NCBI GenBank assembly: GCA_947460235.1
Contig: CANHGK010000013.1
Span: 1 to 64,000 of the forward strand
Source: Paenibacillaceae bacterium
GTDB taxonomy: Bacteria; Bacillota; Bacilli; Paenibacillales; CANHGK01
Reading direction: 5' to 3'
Length of the DNA stretch: 64,000 nucleotides
In this document: positions 1-9,139 of the stretch, one piece after another
Numbering within the stretch: the first letter of the stretch is position 1
Layout of the letters: every line of letters starts with the position of its first letter
Notes under the pieces: model-generated
What the model was told of the DNA's origin: nothing
What the model saw: only the letters and a program-made list of their open reading frames with translations
The model's database searches: none
Translations under genes and position numbers: made by a program

Positions 1-180
1 TGCATCTGCTTCTTTTGATAATGCTTCAATGCGTTGTTTCTCAATTTCTTGAGCGTTTAAGTCACTCGCACCTGTTCCGTTACATGCAGCAAGCAATGTC
101 CCCATTATTGCAATGATGATTGCAAGAGATACTGGCTTCAAACTACGTTTCAAACGATTTAACCATTTTTGCATGATCAT
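1..180 (-). CDS. Lipoprotein, N-terminal part only (runs off window); possibly a phosphonate/phosphate ABC substrate-binding protein
   Basis: Minus strand from 180 reads MIMQKWLNRLKRSLKPVSLAIIIAIMGTLLAACNGTGASDLNAQEIEKQRIEALSKEADA with lipobox LLAAC and no stop before the edge; the substrate guess rests only on the adjacent PhnF-like regulator. Confidence 0.6.
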   Translation of the reverse strand, partial: MIMQKWLNRLKRSLKPVSLAIIIAIMGTLLAACNGTGASDLNAQEIEKQRIEALSKEADA

Positions 181-199
181 AATCTCTCCTATTCGCTTA

Positions 200-934
200 T
201 TAATAACTGACGGAAACTCTGCACAAATCGCCTCGATAATGTGCAGCCGTATACTCTACCCGCTCGCCGTTTTGGTCGCGGGTAACACTTTCAATGCGAA
301 GAATGGTCGTGTTTGGTGTGACGTTTAGCTGGTTCATCATTTGCGGCGTCGGATACGTAGATTCAAAAGTCGAAAATTCTCGTTGTAAAGTGATGTCATA
401 TCTTTTTTCTAGAACACTGTACAACGAATCGAATGGTTCCAAGTGGTGCTCCAAATTCGGAACTCGTTGTGCAGGAATCCATGTTTCATTAAGTGAAACT
501 GGGATTCCGTCTGCCATTCGCAAAATATCCAATCGATACGTCATTGTTGCCGGGTCAATTCCCAGCTGCTGTGCAACAAGTTCCGAAGTCGTCCCATATA
601 GGACTGACAGTAACTTCGAAGAGGGCTTACAACCGTTTTGGCGCACTGCTTCCGAAAACCGCATCACCGGTGATAATGGATAATTGATTACTAGCGGCTG
701 GATATTTACAAAATGGCCTTTCCCATGATGCGCTCTCACCAAACCGGATTGAATCAATCGATCAAGTGCCAACCGAATCGTGTAACGATTTACGTGAAAA
801 CGTTCGCACAACTGCGCCTCCGAAGGTAACTTTTCACCTCGTGCATGATGTTTTGAACGTATTTCCTCTTGCAATACACTTGCAATTTGTGCATGAACTG
901 GTAAAGTACCTCTCGACTCGGATCCTCGTTGCAT
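200..934 (-). CDS. GntR family transcriptional regulator, PhnF/HutC-type (UTRA domain)
   Basis: N-terminal wHTH (LPSEAQLCERFHVNRYTIRLALDRLIQSGLVRAHHGKGHFV) plus UTRA-like C-terminus; ATG at 934 preceded by GGGAGGTGA. Confidence 0.85.
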   Translation of the reverse strand: MQRGSESRGTLPVHAQIASVLQEEIRSKHHARGEKLPSEAQLCERFHVNRYTIRLALDRLIQSGLVRAHHGKGHFVNIQPLVINYPLSPVMRFSEAVRQNGCKPSSKLLSVLYGTTSELVAQQLGIDPATMTYRLDILRMADGIPVSLNETWIPAQRVPNLEHHLEPFDSLYSVLEKRYDITLQREFSTFESTYPTPQMMNQLNVTPNTTILRIESVTRDQNGERVEYTAAHYRGDLCRVSVSY

Positions 935-1079
935 CAAGTCACCTCCCGCATGATATTCTCCACTCCCTATTTGAATCTAACTTGTCGACATCATCCCAAT
1001 AACAAACGAATGATAAGTTTACGTTAATGTTCGGGATTACATTATGTTTTTTTGTAAATTGAATTTAAAAACAAGCAAC

Positions 1080-1130
1080 AAAAAAAGCAATCTCTAGAAC
1101 ATGAACTATGTCCTCTTGAGATTGCTTTCT
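1080..1130 (-). terminator. Rho-independent terminator
   Basis: AAAGCAATCTC / GAGATTGCTTT inverted repeat followed on the minus strand by a T run. Confidence 0.8.
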
Positions 1131-1147
1131 GAAGTTGTCGTCCGAAT

Positions 1148-1351
1148 TTAATTTCGGTCATATACCTCTTGAAGTTTTTTTGCAGTCTTTACGGCCTCTG
1201 GTGTAGTCATTCCAATAATGGATTGAAGCATATCGGAAAGCGTTGTTCGGTCATCAAACTCCTCTTTTTCACATACAAAAGATTTACCTTCCACCGACAC
1301 TTTCACTTGCGTACCACTGAAATCGCTTGCTTTATACGTCATGTTCGTCAC
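1148..1351 (-). CDS. Small hypothetical protein (67 aa)
   Basis: ORF with GTG/ATG start and a terminator directly downstream. Confidence 0.6.
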   Translation of the reverse strand: MTNMTYKASDFSGTQVKVSVEGKSFVCEKEEFDDRTTLSDMLQSIIGMTTPEAVKTAKKLQEVYDRN

Positions 1352-1437
1352 CTATCCCGTCACAAATTATTCACCTAATATAATATATACTTATTCTATT
1401 TTGAATAGCGTTATTCCTTTTTTTACAATTTTTCCAC

Positions 1438-1481
1438 AAAAAAACCTGTTGTAAAAGAAATGATTTTCTTATACTACAGGT
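1438..1481 (-). terminator. Rho-independent terminator after nadE
   Basis: Minus strand CCTGTAGTA...TACAACAGG followed by TTTTTTT. Confidence 0.75.
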
Positions 1482-1505
1482 CAATCTTCATTTTCTTTTA
1501 GACAC

Positions 1506-2321
1506 TCAAATCCCTGGTATCGGTGAACGTTTATGTTCTGTTTTCGCATATTGCGCTTCTAATTTTGCTTGAATATCCGCAGGGATTTCTTTACCTTCAA
1601 GATAATCACTATTATGCTCATAGGTGATTCCAAGTTCACCTTCATCCGTTTGACCGGACCATAATCCTGCGGTCGGCACCTTGTGTACGACACGATCTGG
1701 CACACCCATCGCTGCAGCGAGAAGTCTGACTTGGCGTTTATTAAGCGTGCTAATCGGAGTAATGTCGACGGCACCATCGCCCCATTTCGTATAAAAGCCA
1801 GTAATCGCTTCTGAGGCATGGTCTGTCCCAACAACTAACAATTGCTGATCAAAGGCAATCGCATATTGAACAACCATGCGTGTTCTTGCTTTCATATTCC
1901 CTTTTGCCACGCGTCCAACATGCTGATGAATCCCAATCGATCGATACGCTGCTTCAATCTCGATGGCTGCTTCGTCGACCGTCTCTTCGATATTCGTTTC
2001 CATCAAATCATTTTTCGAAAAACCTACTGCTTCAGCGACCGCATAACTATCTGCAATGTCTTCTTGTTCACCATAAGGTTGAAAAACACCGATGGTACGA
2101 TACGCGTTGCCCGTTTCGGCCGTTAATTCATCGGTTGCTTTCTTACACAATGCACACACAAGCGCACTATCTACACCACCGCTTATGGCAATTAATAAGC
2201 CCTTCATCCTAGCATTCAAAACGCACTGCTTCAAAAAGTCGACGCGTTTGTGAATTTCTTCTTTTACATTGATCACTGGTTTAACCCCAAGTCTAGCGAT
2301 AATTTCCTGTTGTAAACTCAT
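1506..2321 (-). CDS. nadE: NH3-dependent NAD+ synthetase
   Basis: PP-loop AISGGVDSALVCALC and the GTDHASEAITGFYTKWGDGAVDITPI motif; ATG at 2321 overlaps the upstream stop (ATGA). Confidence 0.93.
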   Translation of the reverse strand: MSLQQEIIARLGVKPVINVKEEIHKRVDFLKQCVLNARMKGLLIAISGGVDSALVCALCKKATDELTAETGNAYRTIGVFQPYGEQEDIADSYAVAEAVGFSKNDLMETNIEETVDEAAIEIEAAYRSIGIHQHVGRVAKGNMKARTRMVVQYAIAFDQQLLVVGTDHASEAITGFYTKWGDGAVDITPISTLNKRQVRLLAAAMGVPDRVVHKVPTAGLWSGQTDEGELGITYEHNSDYLEGKEIPADIQAKLEAQYAKTEHKRSPIPGI

Positions 2322-3529
2322 CGACTTACTCCCTTCTTGCGATTCCATTGTAAAATTAATTCCGCTAAGCTATACCCAAGCCAAATTTGCAGGAAAAACT
2401 GCAGTGCAACAACCCACGGTTCTAAATCTTTGGCTAATTTGATCACATCGCCATCTAGTGCGTGAGCGAAGGACTGTACCGCACCTGGGCCGAAGCACAT
2501 GCACACCGTTAATATAACTACTGAGGATATTTTCACACGACTCATCGCGCTCATTTTGAACCATTTCCACCAAGGCAATTGACCATAGCCTTCAATCAAG
2601 CGAACTAATGCATACGCAAAGCTCGCACCAACAACTGCTGCCAGGATGCTCAATATCATTACCTCGTTCGTTACATTGCGACCCGTCTGCCACAAAATCT
2701 CAGACGTTAATCCCCCAAAATAAATTGCAGCAACGAAAAGTGCCCAAAGCGATCGATCGTTCCCTGCTCTCGACCAAAACCAATTGATCAGATCAAATAG
2801 GATGGCTCCGCCAACCAGTGCATACGGAAAATCATACATGTGCACGACGCCATCATTAAGGGATTGGAAAGGTTGCCACATCTTGCAAATGATCAACTGA
2901 ATGATCCAAAATCCGATACCAAGAGGTGTCGCATACCAATGACCCACGCGCCGATATGCCCAAATCATCAAAAATCCAAAAAATAATGCTTCGAACAATG
3001 CGAACCATGCTGGATATTGTCCAAAACGATCCATCACATTGTACTCGGCTATCGCAAACTGCAAAACACCCATGGATACACTCATCGTCAGCATCGCACC
3101 AATTCTCCGTACCCAGCCTAGTGCTTGCTGAAACCACATTGATGTTAATCCAATACCGATCAACAATCCACCATAGATCGCGCCGAGGTGCGGTGGACTC
3201 CAAATTGTAATATCAAAACCGAAAAACGTATGATAAAACCCGTCAAACACACCAGAAAACAATTGTAATGTCGATCCTGCGCCCGTCAGCGCCAATTCAC
3301 GGTGCATCGGAATGTCTAATGGACGCCATGTTCGCAACCGCACCATTTGCATGATAACCGTACCAAGTACACTAAAACCAATGATTAAAATCGCTGTATA
3401 GATCAATGAGTGGGCTGCCGTAAAAAATGTATCGACCAATCCAGCGACATGCCACCACATATCATAGTAGGCACCTATCATCGCAACGAACATCATGAAC
3501 GTACACAGTATCAACAATCGACGATCCAT
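2318..3529 (-). CDS. Uncharacterised polytopic membrane protein
   Basis: About 10 hydrophobic segments; His/Asp/Trp-rich motifs YDMWWHVAGLVDTFFTAAHS and FDGFYHTFFGFDITIWSPPHLG; ATG at 3529 with GGGGGAGC RBS. Confidence 0.75.
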   Translation of the reverse strand: MDRRLLILCTFMMFVAMIGAYYDMWWHVAGLVDTFFTAAHSLIYTAILIIGFSVLGTVIMQMVRLRTWRPLDIPMHRELALTGAGSTLQLFSGVFDGFYHTFFGFDITIWSPPHLGAIYGGLLIGIGLTSMWFQQALGWVRRIGAMLTMSVSMGVLQFAIAEYNVMDRFGQYPAWFALFEALFFGFLMIWAYRRVGHWYATPLGIGFWIIQLIICKMWQPFQSLNDGVVHMYDFPYALVGGAILFDLINWFWSRAGNDRSLWALFVAAIYFGGLTSEILWQTGRNVTNEVMILSILAAVVGASFAYALVRLIEGYGQLPWWKWFKMSAMSRVKISSVVILTVCMCFGPGAVQSFAHALDGDVIKLAKDLEPWVVALQFFLQIWLGYSLAELILQWNRKKGVSR

Positions 3530-3567
3530 TGCTGCTCCCCCTATGTTATATTCAACGGTTGAATATG

Positions 3568-3597
3568 AAAAACCCCTCTGCAACGTGCAAAGGGGCT
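3568..3597 (-). terminator. Rho-independent terminator
   Basis: Minus strand CCCCTTTGCACGTTGCAGAGGGGTTTTT. Confidence 0.8.
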
Positions 3598-3613
3598 CGG
3601 TAAACCTACGCAA

Positions 3614-4051
3614 TTATACGCAGTGAAATTCAAATGCGCCCGTTAAGTCCGCGGCAATCTCGCCTGCACTGCGGTCTTCAATTTGGAAACGCTCGATCAT
3701 GTATACCAATTTACCATCTTTCAATAATGCAACGGATGGTGATGAAGGAGGATATGGAAGCAAGAATTCACGAGCTTTCGCGGTTGCTTCTTTGTCTTGA
3801 CCTGCAAATACCGTATACACTCGGTCGGGCTTCACAGCTGCTTCAAGCGCTTTACGAACGCCTGGACGTGCTTGACCTGCAGCACAACCACAAACTGAAT
3901 TAATCACAAGCAATGTCGTGCCACTTTGCGCATCGCCTGCCATTAATGCTTCAACTTCTTCCGGCGTACGAAGTTCAACGATCCCTGCGCTCGTTAAATC
4001 TTCGCGCATCGGTTGAATCACATCTTTCATGTATTGTTCAAATGACATCAT
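3614..4051 (-). CDS. Bacilliredoxin, BrxA/BrxB (YphP/YqiW) family
   Basis: LLVINSVCGCAAGQARPGV active-site CGC motif; typical length. Confidence 0.92.
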   Translation of the reverse strand: MMSFEQYMKDVIQPMREDLTSAGIVELRTPEEVEALMAGDAQSGTTLLVINSVCGCAAGQARPGVRKALEAAVKPDRVYTVFAGQDKEATAKAREFLLPYPPSSPSVALLKDGKLVYMIERFQIEDRSAGEIAADLTGAFEFHCV

Positions 4052-4128
4052 AATGGAAAAATACCTCCTCAAATTTTGTACTTGGATCTAATTATATCAA
4101 ACGTAAGCGCAAATGAAAAACAGCATCT

Positions 4129-4398
4129 TTAGGCTTGTTCACTCGGTGTTGAAGCAGCTTCTTCCGATTTATTACGAGCACGGTACGCTTCATTTTTTGC
4201 TTTAACTTGCTCAAATAATGTACGCATTTCTGCTTTCATTTCGGGAAATTCACTTAACCAGTGTGACGTTAACGCAGGCATTGTCCGCTGAATTTGTGAA
4301 TACACAGCCCATTTTTCAATTTGGGATACCCATTCAGAATCACTTTCGCCGGATAAAAGCTCCGAATATTTTATCAACAATTGATCCCATGGATTCAT
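4129..4398 (-). CDS. Hypothetical protein (89 aa)
   Basis: ORF with ATG at 4398 preceded by GGGGGAAC. Confidence 0.55.
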   Translation of the reverse strand: MNPWDQLLIKYSELLSGESDSEWVSQIEKWAVYSQIQRTMPALTSHWLSEFPEMKAEMRTLFEQVKAKNEAYRARNKSEEAASTPSEQA

Positions 4399-4503
4399 CG
4401 CTTGTTCCCCCAAAATAGTATGTTTTCCAAGAGTTTACCTTACATTTCACCAAAAATCGAGTGCCATGTCATTTTGCGCGATTTCCCAGAAAATATTTTC
4501 AAT

Positions 4504-4548
4504 CAAAAAGACTGTTCCGACGCGATCATCCGCAGTCAAAACAGTCTA
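4504..4548 (-). terminator. Rho-independent terminator
   Basis: Minus strand AGACTGTT...AACAGTCTTTTT. Confidence 0.75.
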
Positions 4549-4562
4549 AGTTTACAAAATGA

Positions 4563-5189
4563 TTATGCAATTTCAAGCGATTGAATATAGTACGTTAAAA
4601 ACACTTCGATTTTTTGAGGATCATCTAAGCGTTTAATGCGCGCAAATTGTTTCGGCAAAATAAACTCTCGTAACCGATTAAAATTGTGTTGTTCGATATT
4701 CGTAATTTTCACACCGTATTTAATGCCATCTTCCGTATCGCGGTTATTCACCATACGAACTTTTGCAATCAAATTCAGTGTTTCACCGTCAATCACAATT
4801 TTGATGATTTGAGAAGGTACAATCGTTGGATCATGAAACACGACACCGAAACCATCCAAACTTACATCTTTCACCGTTGCATCGGCATGATTAATAAAAT
4901 CATTGACGAAAATCGTTACTTTCGCGAAAAAACTCGTGTTGTAGCGATTAAATTTGCGGCGGTCAACCAAAAAGTTGTTTCCAATCAATGAAAGGAATAG
5001 ACAAACGATATTTTCTTCCTTACGAATGATTTGTAATTTAGCAGTATGTCCCTGACAAGCCATGTCAACGGAGTCCGTCACTAAGAAATCACTCGCATCT
5101 TCAACTTGAATGCGTAATGTTTCTTGCTCGTAGCTTATAAAAGAAAAAGGAATCACTTGGTCGCGATAGCGCATTGTAATTCGTTCCAC
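4563..5189 (-). CDS. PilZ domain protein (YcgR/YpfA-like)
   Basis: DRRKFNRYNTSFFAKV (RxxxR) and VKDVSLDGFGV (DxSxxG) PilZ motifs after an N-terminal YcgR_2-like region. Confidence 0.8.
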   Translation of the reverse strand: MERITMRYRDQVIPFSFISYEQETLRIQVEDASDFLVTDSVDMACQGHTAKLQIIRKEENIVCLFLSLIGNNFLVDRRKFNRYNTSFFAKVTIFVNDFINHADATVKDVSLDGFGVVFHDPTIVPSQIIKIVIDGETLNLIAKVRMVNNRDTEDGIKYGVKITNIEQHNFNRLREFILPKQFARIKRLDDPQKIEVFLTYYIQSLEIA

Positions 5190-5257
5190 CGTTTCCTTTC
5201 CCCCTTCTGTATAGTAATTTGATAACTACTATTTCGCCTGTTCCTAGTACGATTCCT

Positions 5258-6460
5258 TCAACGCAAATCATTTTTTTTCAACATTTCTTCGATATTCTTT
5301 TCACAGCGTATCCATTTCCCATTTGAAATGACTCCGACCAGTTCATTTTCAATATTCCCAATGATCATATCTGCGATTCTATCAGATGCAATTGTCCCAA
5401 AACGATCTTGGATACCTAGCATTTTTGCTACATTTCGCGATGCCATGGCGAGCGCATGTTCAAACGTAACCTCACCAAGTTCGTGCATTCTCCGCACCAT
5501 CGTAAACAACGGTACAACCGTTCCGCACAGAACACCGCGTTCATCCAATAATCGCCCATCGTGATGCGTAACCGTTCGGCCGTCTAAATCAAACTTGTTT
5601 TCATTCGTCCCGCACGGAGCCATTGCATCAGAGATCAGTAAGAGCCGCTGTCCTAACATGGTTGCAGCGATTCGCAAATGAATTGGATCAACATGGAACC
5701 CATCAGCAATGATCGTTGCATATAATTTCTTTGAATCTAACGCAACACCGATCGGCCCAGGGTTTCGGCCAGTCATTGGAGGCATCGCATTATGCAAATG
5801 TGTTACTCCATCTAAACCTGATTTTAGCGCTATTTGCATTTCTGCTGTATTCGCTTCGGTATGTCCTCCAAACAAAATTATTTTGTTTGTTTTTAAACAT
5901 TCGATTTGGTCGGACGTAATTAATTCTGGAGCCAATGTCACCATCAACGAAAATGCTCCGCCGATCCGGTCAACGATCTGGTTCATCAATTGTTGATCGT
6001 ACGCTCTAATATAAGATGTATGATGTGCTCCGTGGCGAGTCGGTGCAAAAAATGGCCCCTCTAAATGTAATCCTAAGATCCCACAATCATTCCCAGTACG
6101 AAAACATTCCAAGAGTGAATCTACAGCATTCAACATCAATTGATCAGAACAACTAAGCATTGTCGGATACAAATTTGTCGTCCCTAATTTTTGATGGGTA
6201 TGAATAATGTTTTTGATTGAATCAATTGATGGATTGTCGGTAAAATGTGCGCCTCCACCGCCGTTTACTTGGACGTCAAGTAGTCCGGGGGCGATCCATA
6301 TGCCGCACGCATTTGAATGAGACTTTTCAATTCGTTTGATCACGCCATCAAAAACTTCAAGATTATACAATTCCTCCGAATTTGTAGGTAATCCCGTATC
6401 CGTTTCAATTCCAAGATAAACGTGAACCCCTTTTAACGCCATCGACATGTTCATATTCAT
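5258..6460 (-). CDS. nagA: N-acetylglucosamine-6-phosphate deacetylase
   Basis: GLLDVQVNGGGG, HLEGPFF, GGHTEAN, VTHLHNAMPPM and LISDAMAPCG motifs. Confidence 0.93.
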   Translation of the reverse strand: MNMNMSMALKGVHVYLGIETDTGLPTNSEELYNLEVFDGVIKRIEKSHSNACGIWIAPGLLDVQVNGGGGAHFTDNPSIDSIKNIIHTHQKLGTTNLYPTMLSCSDQLMLNAVDSLLECFRTGNDCGILGLHLEGPFFAPTRHGAHHTSYIRAYDQQLMNQIVDRIGGAFSLMVTLAPELITSDQIECLKTNKIILFGGHTEANTAEMQIALKSGLDGVTHLHNAMPPMTGRNPGPIGVALDSKKLYATIIADGFHVDPIHLRIAATMLGQRLLLISDAMAPCGTNENKFDLDGRTVTHHDGRLLDERGVLCGTVVPLFTMVRRMHELGEVTFEHALAMASRNVAKMLGIQDRFGTIASDRIADMIIGNIENELVGVISNGKWIRCEKNIEEMLKKNDLR

Positions 6461-6474
6461 GTGCTTCCTCCAAT

Positions 6475-6513
6475 TAAAAAACCCATCCGTTCCAACGAAG
6501 GAACAGATGGGGC
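6475..6513 (-). terminator. Rho-independent terminator after amylase gene
   Basis: Minus strand CCCATCTGTTCCTTCGTTGGAACGGATGGGTTTTTT. Confidence 0.85.
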
Positions 6514-6525
6514 ATTTCACGGAAT

Positions 6526-8988
6526 TTACTCTTCGTTATCCGTCCATGTAACTTTATTTTTGGAAATAATATTTATTCCTGACTTCACTTTATATTTTGC
6601 ACCTTTATTCGTATCGATGAATCGCTTGCCATCCGTAAAGGTAACATCGATTCCAGTTTGTCCTGGTGCTGTCTTTGCATAATAAAAGCCTGGAAATGCT
6701 GATTTTGTCATTTTGACTTTAACGAACCGCATGCCCGTTGAAGTCGTTTTACGAACCACCATCGTCATTTGATTCGCATTTGATTGATAAAATACATGTG
6801 CAATTGAAGCAGTTGTTACTGAGTTCCCTGAATCTACCGTATTCGTTGGTACTGGAGTAGCCGTGGATTGAGTAACAGGCGTTGCCTTTGGCGTTGCAGT
6901 TGCAACAACCTTAGGTGTTGCAGTAACGACCGGTGTGATCACTGGTGTTGGAGTTGCAGTCACTTCAGGTGTTTCTGTTGGTGACAATGTCGGAACTTCT
7001 GTCGGTGCTGGTGTCGCTGTTGGAGCTTCTGTTGGTGCTGGCGTTGCCGTCGGGCCTGGATACACTTGAGTCAAACTTGTTTTATCGATAAATGTCCAAA
7101 CGCCTTTGGTAACTTTGAAATTTTTCTTGTCATTGTTTTCCCACGTTTTCCCATCGTCATTCAATACAAATTCTAGCGTTGTTCCGCCATTCGCTTCAAT
7201 GACTACTTTTGAGAAACCAGGAAATTCACTTGGTTCCATTTTTGTACCGTTACCAGTTGACCATTTCCCTGCGTCAACATGGTAATAAATGTTAGGTGCT
7301 GCAAATCCATTTTTATAATAAATAACAAATTGATCTGCTGTTGTCTCTGGTGTTACGACGATATCCGTTTTTGGCGTAGTAGTTATAGTAGTAGGAATTG
7401 GTGTTGCTTCTTTCGTTGTTGTTGTCGTCGTTGTTGGAGACGTTTTTCCATTTTTATTTACATAGACAGATACCGATTTTTCGCCGACGCGGAATGTTCC
7501 GAATCCGTCAGTTCCAATCGTCACTTTCTCTGATTGATTACCAGTTAAATCTTCCCACACTTCTCCAGCATGAGCAGTACCAACCAACATCCGCTTTGTA
7601 TTGCCACCATTGTCTGACATGACAGTCGCAAGACCTGAACCCGGGTGAGCTGAATCCCCTTCTCGAGTCCATCCAACAACATCACCGTCGTCCATATAAT
7701 CGTTTTGTTTTCCATATGCATAATCAGCGCGTGCTTTAATTAATGGATCTAACTTCGATTTCATTGGTGCGATTCCGTTTTTCGCAATCCCATAGTAATC
7801 ACCGTAGAACAAACATGGTGTTCCTTGATCTCGCGTTAAAATCGTTGCATACGCAAGGGGCTTAAACCATGAAGCAATAAACGATTCCAACAATTGACCT
7901 GGCTGGGAATCGTGTGAGTCAACATATGTTACCGTATACTTCGGTTGTTTCACGACCGTAGATCCATCTAGCAAATGACGCAAATCATATCCACCATTGG
8001 AATCACCGGCTTCTTTGAATGAGTAATGTAACTTCACGTCAAAAACATCTGTTGTATATGCTGTTTTCTCAAGATAATGTTCAAGTAGTGATGTGTTACC
8101 GGACAAATATTCGGCAACCGCGAATAATGGTTTACCTGTTTTTGAACGCATCGTTGTTAACCAGTCTTTCACAAAATCAAAGCGCATATGTTTCGCAGCA
8201 TCGATTCGGAAACCGTCGAGGTCAAGTTCATTAACAACCCACTCGCCCCATTTATTGTATTCATCAATTACTTCTTGATTTTGCAAATCAACATCTGAGT
8301 ACAATAAGAAATCATAGTTTCCGTTTTCGGTATCAACTTCATTATTCCAGCCTTTTCCTGCTCCGGCAATTTTGAAAATTTTCTTCGGTTTCTCTTCGTC
8401 TACACCCGTGAAATTTTTGCTACTCCATTTGAATGCAGAATACTTCCCTGCACGACCAGGATACGTAAATACAGTTGGCGTATTATATGCAAATGTACCA
8501 GAAATTTCACGTAAACGATTTGCAGGATCGACTTCAATTACTTGTGACGATTCCGTCCCTTCCGAACCACCTTTATGATTCAAAACGATATCGCCATACA
8601 CTTTAATGTTGCTTGTATGCAATGCAGTGATCGCTGATTTCAATTCATCTTTTGTGCCGTATTTCGTGCGAATCGTACCTTTTTGGTTAAACTCACCCAA
8701 ATCCCAAAGATCGTATGCGCCATAACCAACGTCTTCCTGCTTAACACCTTTCGTAAATGGCGGAATCCAAAGTGATGTAATTCCCACTTGTGAAAGTGCC
8801 GCTGCGTTCTGTCCCATTTGAGTCCAGAATTGACCATCATTTGGTAAATTCCATTCGAAATATTGCATCATCGTTTCGTTCTTCGTAGCCATTGCTTCCG
8901 GTAAAACCGGCGTAGCAGCTGTTGATGTCCAAGGAATCATCCCAAATAAAAGACTAATTACCATCCATACTGAAAACGTTTTCTTCAT
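6526..8988 (-). CDS. Secreted GH13 alpha-amylase with two C-terminal starch-binding-like modules joined by Thr/Pro linkers
   Basis: Signal peptide; MMQYFEWNLPNDGQFW, DGFRIDAAKHMRFDF, VAEYLSG and TYVDSHDSQPGQ GH13 motifs; CBM25-like module (VIYYKNGFAAPNIYYHVDAG...FVLNDDGKTWENNDKKNFKV) and a terminal CBM-like module. Confidence 0.93.
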   Translation of the reverse strand: MKKTFSVWMVISLLFGMIPWTSTAATPVLPEAMATKNETMMQYFEWNLPNDGQFWTQMGQNAAALSQVGITSLWIPPFTKGVKQEDVGYGAYDLWDLGEFNQKGTIRTKYGTKDELKSAITALHTSNIKVYGDIVLNHKGGSEGTESSQVIEVDPANRLREISGTFAYNTPTVFTYPGRAGKYSAFKWSSKNFTGVDEEKPKKIFKIAGAGKGWNNEVDTENGNYDFLLYSDVDLQNQEVIDEYNKWGEWVVNELDLDGFRIDAAKHMRFDFVKDWLTTMRSKTGKPLFAVAEYLSGNTSLLEHYLEKTAYTTDVFDVKLHYSFKEAGDSNGGYDLRHLLDGSTVVKQPKYTVTYVDSHDSQPGQLLESFIASWFKPLAYATILTRDQGTPCLFYGDYYGIAKNGIAPMKSKLDPLIKARADYAYGKQNDYMDDGDVVGWTREGDSAHPGSGLATVMSDNGGNTKRMLVGTAHAGEVWEDLTGNQSEKVTIGTDGFGTFRVGEKSVSVYVNKNGKTSPTTTTTTTKEATPIPTTITTTPKTDIVVTPETTADQFVIYYKNGFAAPNIYYHVDAGKWSTGNGTKMEPSEFPGFSKVVIEANGGTTLEFVLNDDGKTWENNDKKNFKVTKGVWTFIDKTSLTQVYPGPTATPAPTEAPTATPAPTEVPTLSPTETPEVTATPTPVITPVVTATPKVVATATPKATPVTQSTATPVPTNTVDSGNSVTTASIAHVFYQSNANQMTMVVRKTTSTGMRFVKVKMTKSAFPGFYYAKTAPGQTGIDVTFTDGKRFIDTNKGAKYKVKSGINIISKNKVTWTDNEE
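6850..7060. repeat. Low-complexity region encoding the PTxTPxPTE linker of the amylase
   Basis: Degenerate repeats encoding PTATPAPTEAPTATPAPTEVPT...; part of the CDS. Confidence 0.8.
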
Positions 8989-9065
8989 TGATCACGACGC
9001 ATTGTAAAGGCTTACAAAACGTCATTTTCCCCCCTCTTGGTTGAAAATCCAAACACTTGCTTCTG

Positions 9066-9093
9066 AGTATACACCAAACGAAAACGTTTGCAA
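9066..9093 (-). promoter_or_regulatory. SigA-type promoter of the amylase gene overlapped by a cre-like palindrome
   Basis: Minus strand TTGCAA-16 nt-TATACT; the spacer/-35 contains TGCAAACGTTTTCG, similar to catabolite-responsive elements. Confidence 0.6.
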
Positions 9094-9139
9094 AGAGTGG
9101 TAAACATAAAAAAAAGCCCATTTCCGCAAAAATAGGAAA

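Noticed and set aside
6850-7440. Short tandem DNA repeats considered as a possible CRISPR or regulatory array
   Set aside because: No regular repeat/spacer structure; they are in-frame codons for TTTTTT and PTATPAPTE linkers
7279-7622. Cys/Arg-rich plus-strand ORFs opposite the amylase linker
   Set aside because: Composition simply reflects the reverse complement of the Thr/Pro linker codons
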